6,469 nucleotides of DNA from NCBI GenBank assembly GCA_947175455.1, contig CAMWMW010000104.1:1-6469 (forward strand), in the 5' to 3' direction. The stretch comes from an uncultured Porphyromonadaceae bacterium (lineage in GTDB: Bacteria > Bacteroidota > Bacteroidia > Bacteroidales > Muribaculaceae). Made by a program: the position numbers and the translations under genes. The notes beneath the pieces were generated by a model that was not told the DNA's origin, ran no database searches, and saw only the letters and a list, made by a program, of their open reading frames with translations. This document shows positions 6,449 to 6,469 of the stretch, piece by piece; the stretch's first letter is position 1; each line of letters opens with the position of its first letter.

Positions 6449-6469
6449 AATAATATATCTATTTTAATG

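Overview
The window looks like chromosomal DNA from a member of the Bacteroidales, plausibly Muribaculaceae-like, although the family assignment is only an inference. The supporting signs are A/T-rich start-codon leaders without a Shine-Dalgarno sequence, one exact Bacteroidota-type -7 promoter box (TACATTTG), and the recognisable protein families. No tRNA, rRNA, insertion sequence, CRISPR array or phage-like gene is visible. The sequence is densely coding and looks like an ordinary core or housekeeping neighbourhood.

Layout. On the plus strand a single gene (37-1683) encodes an exported family C69 dipeptidase. It meets the minus-strand genes at a perfect palindromic hairpin (1745-1784) that can end transcription from both sides. 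All other genes are on the minus strand. In transcription order from the right edge they are: greA (6448-5987), a HIT-family nucleotide hydrolase (5987-5592, overlapping the greA stop as TGATG), a strong intrinsic terminator (5561-5531), an iron-dependent alcohol dehydrogenase (5490-4309) with a candidate promoter at 5517-5510, an AMP-forming acyl-CoA/acyl-ACP ligase (4275-2611) 33 bp further on, and, after a 165-bp spacer, a small lipoprotein (2445-1894) with an 11-residue-repeat helical tail.

How the genes work together. greA and the HIT gene form a tight two-gene unit: transcript-cleavage factor plus a small nucleotide-processing enzyme. The alcohol dehydrogenase and acyl ligase appear to form a second unit, which hints at linked aldehyde/alcohol and fatty-acid metabolism; the substrates cannot be read from the sequence. 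The dipeptidase and lipoprotein are cell-envelope proteins and probably independent units that share only a terminator.

I did not find a clearly new biological system. The points most worth a second look are the lipoprotein with six in-register 11-residue units, the dipeptidase whose signal-peptide cleavage should directly expose its catalytic N-terminal cysteine, and the dehydrogenase-ligase pairing. There is no gene-free stretch longer than 300 bases.
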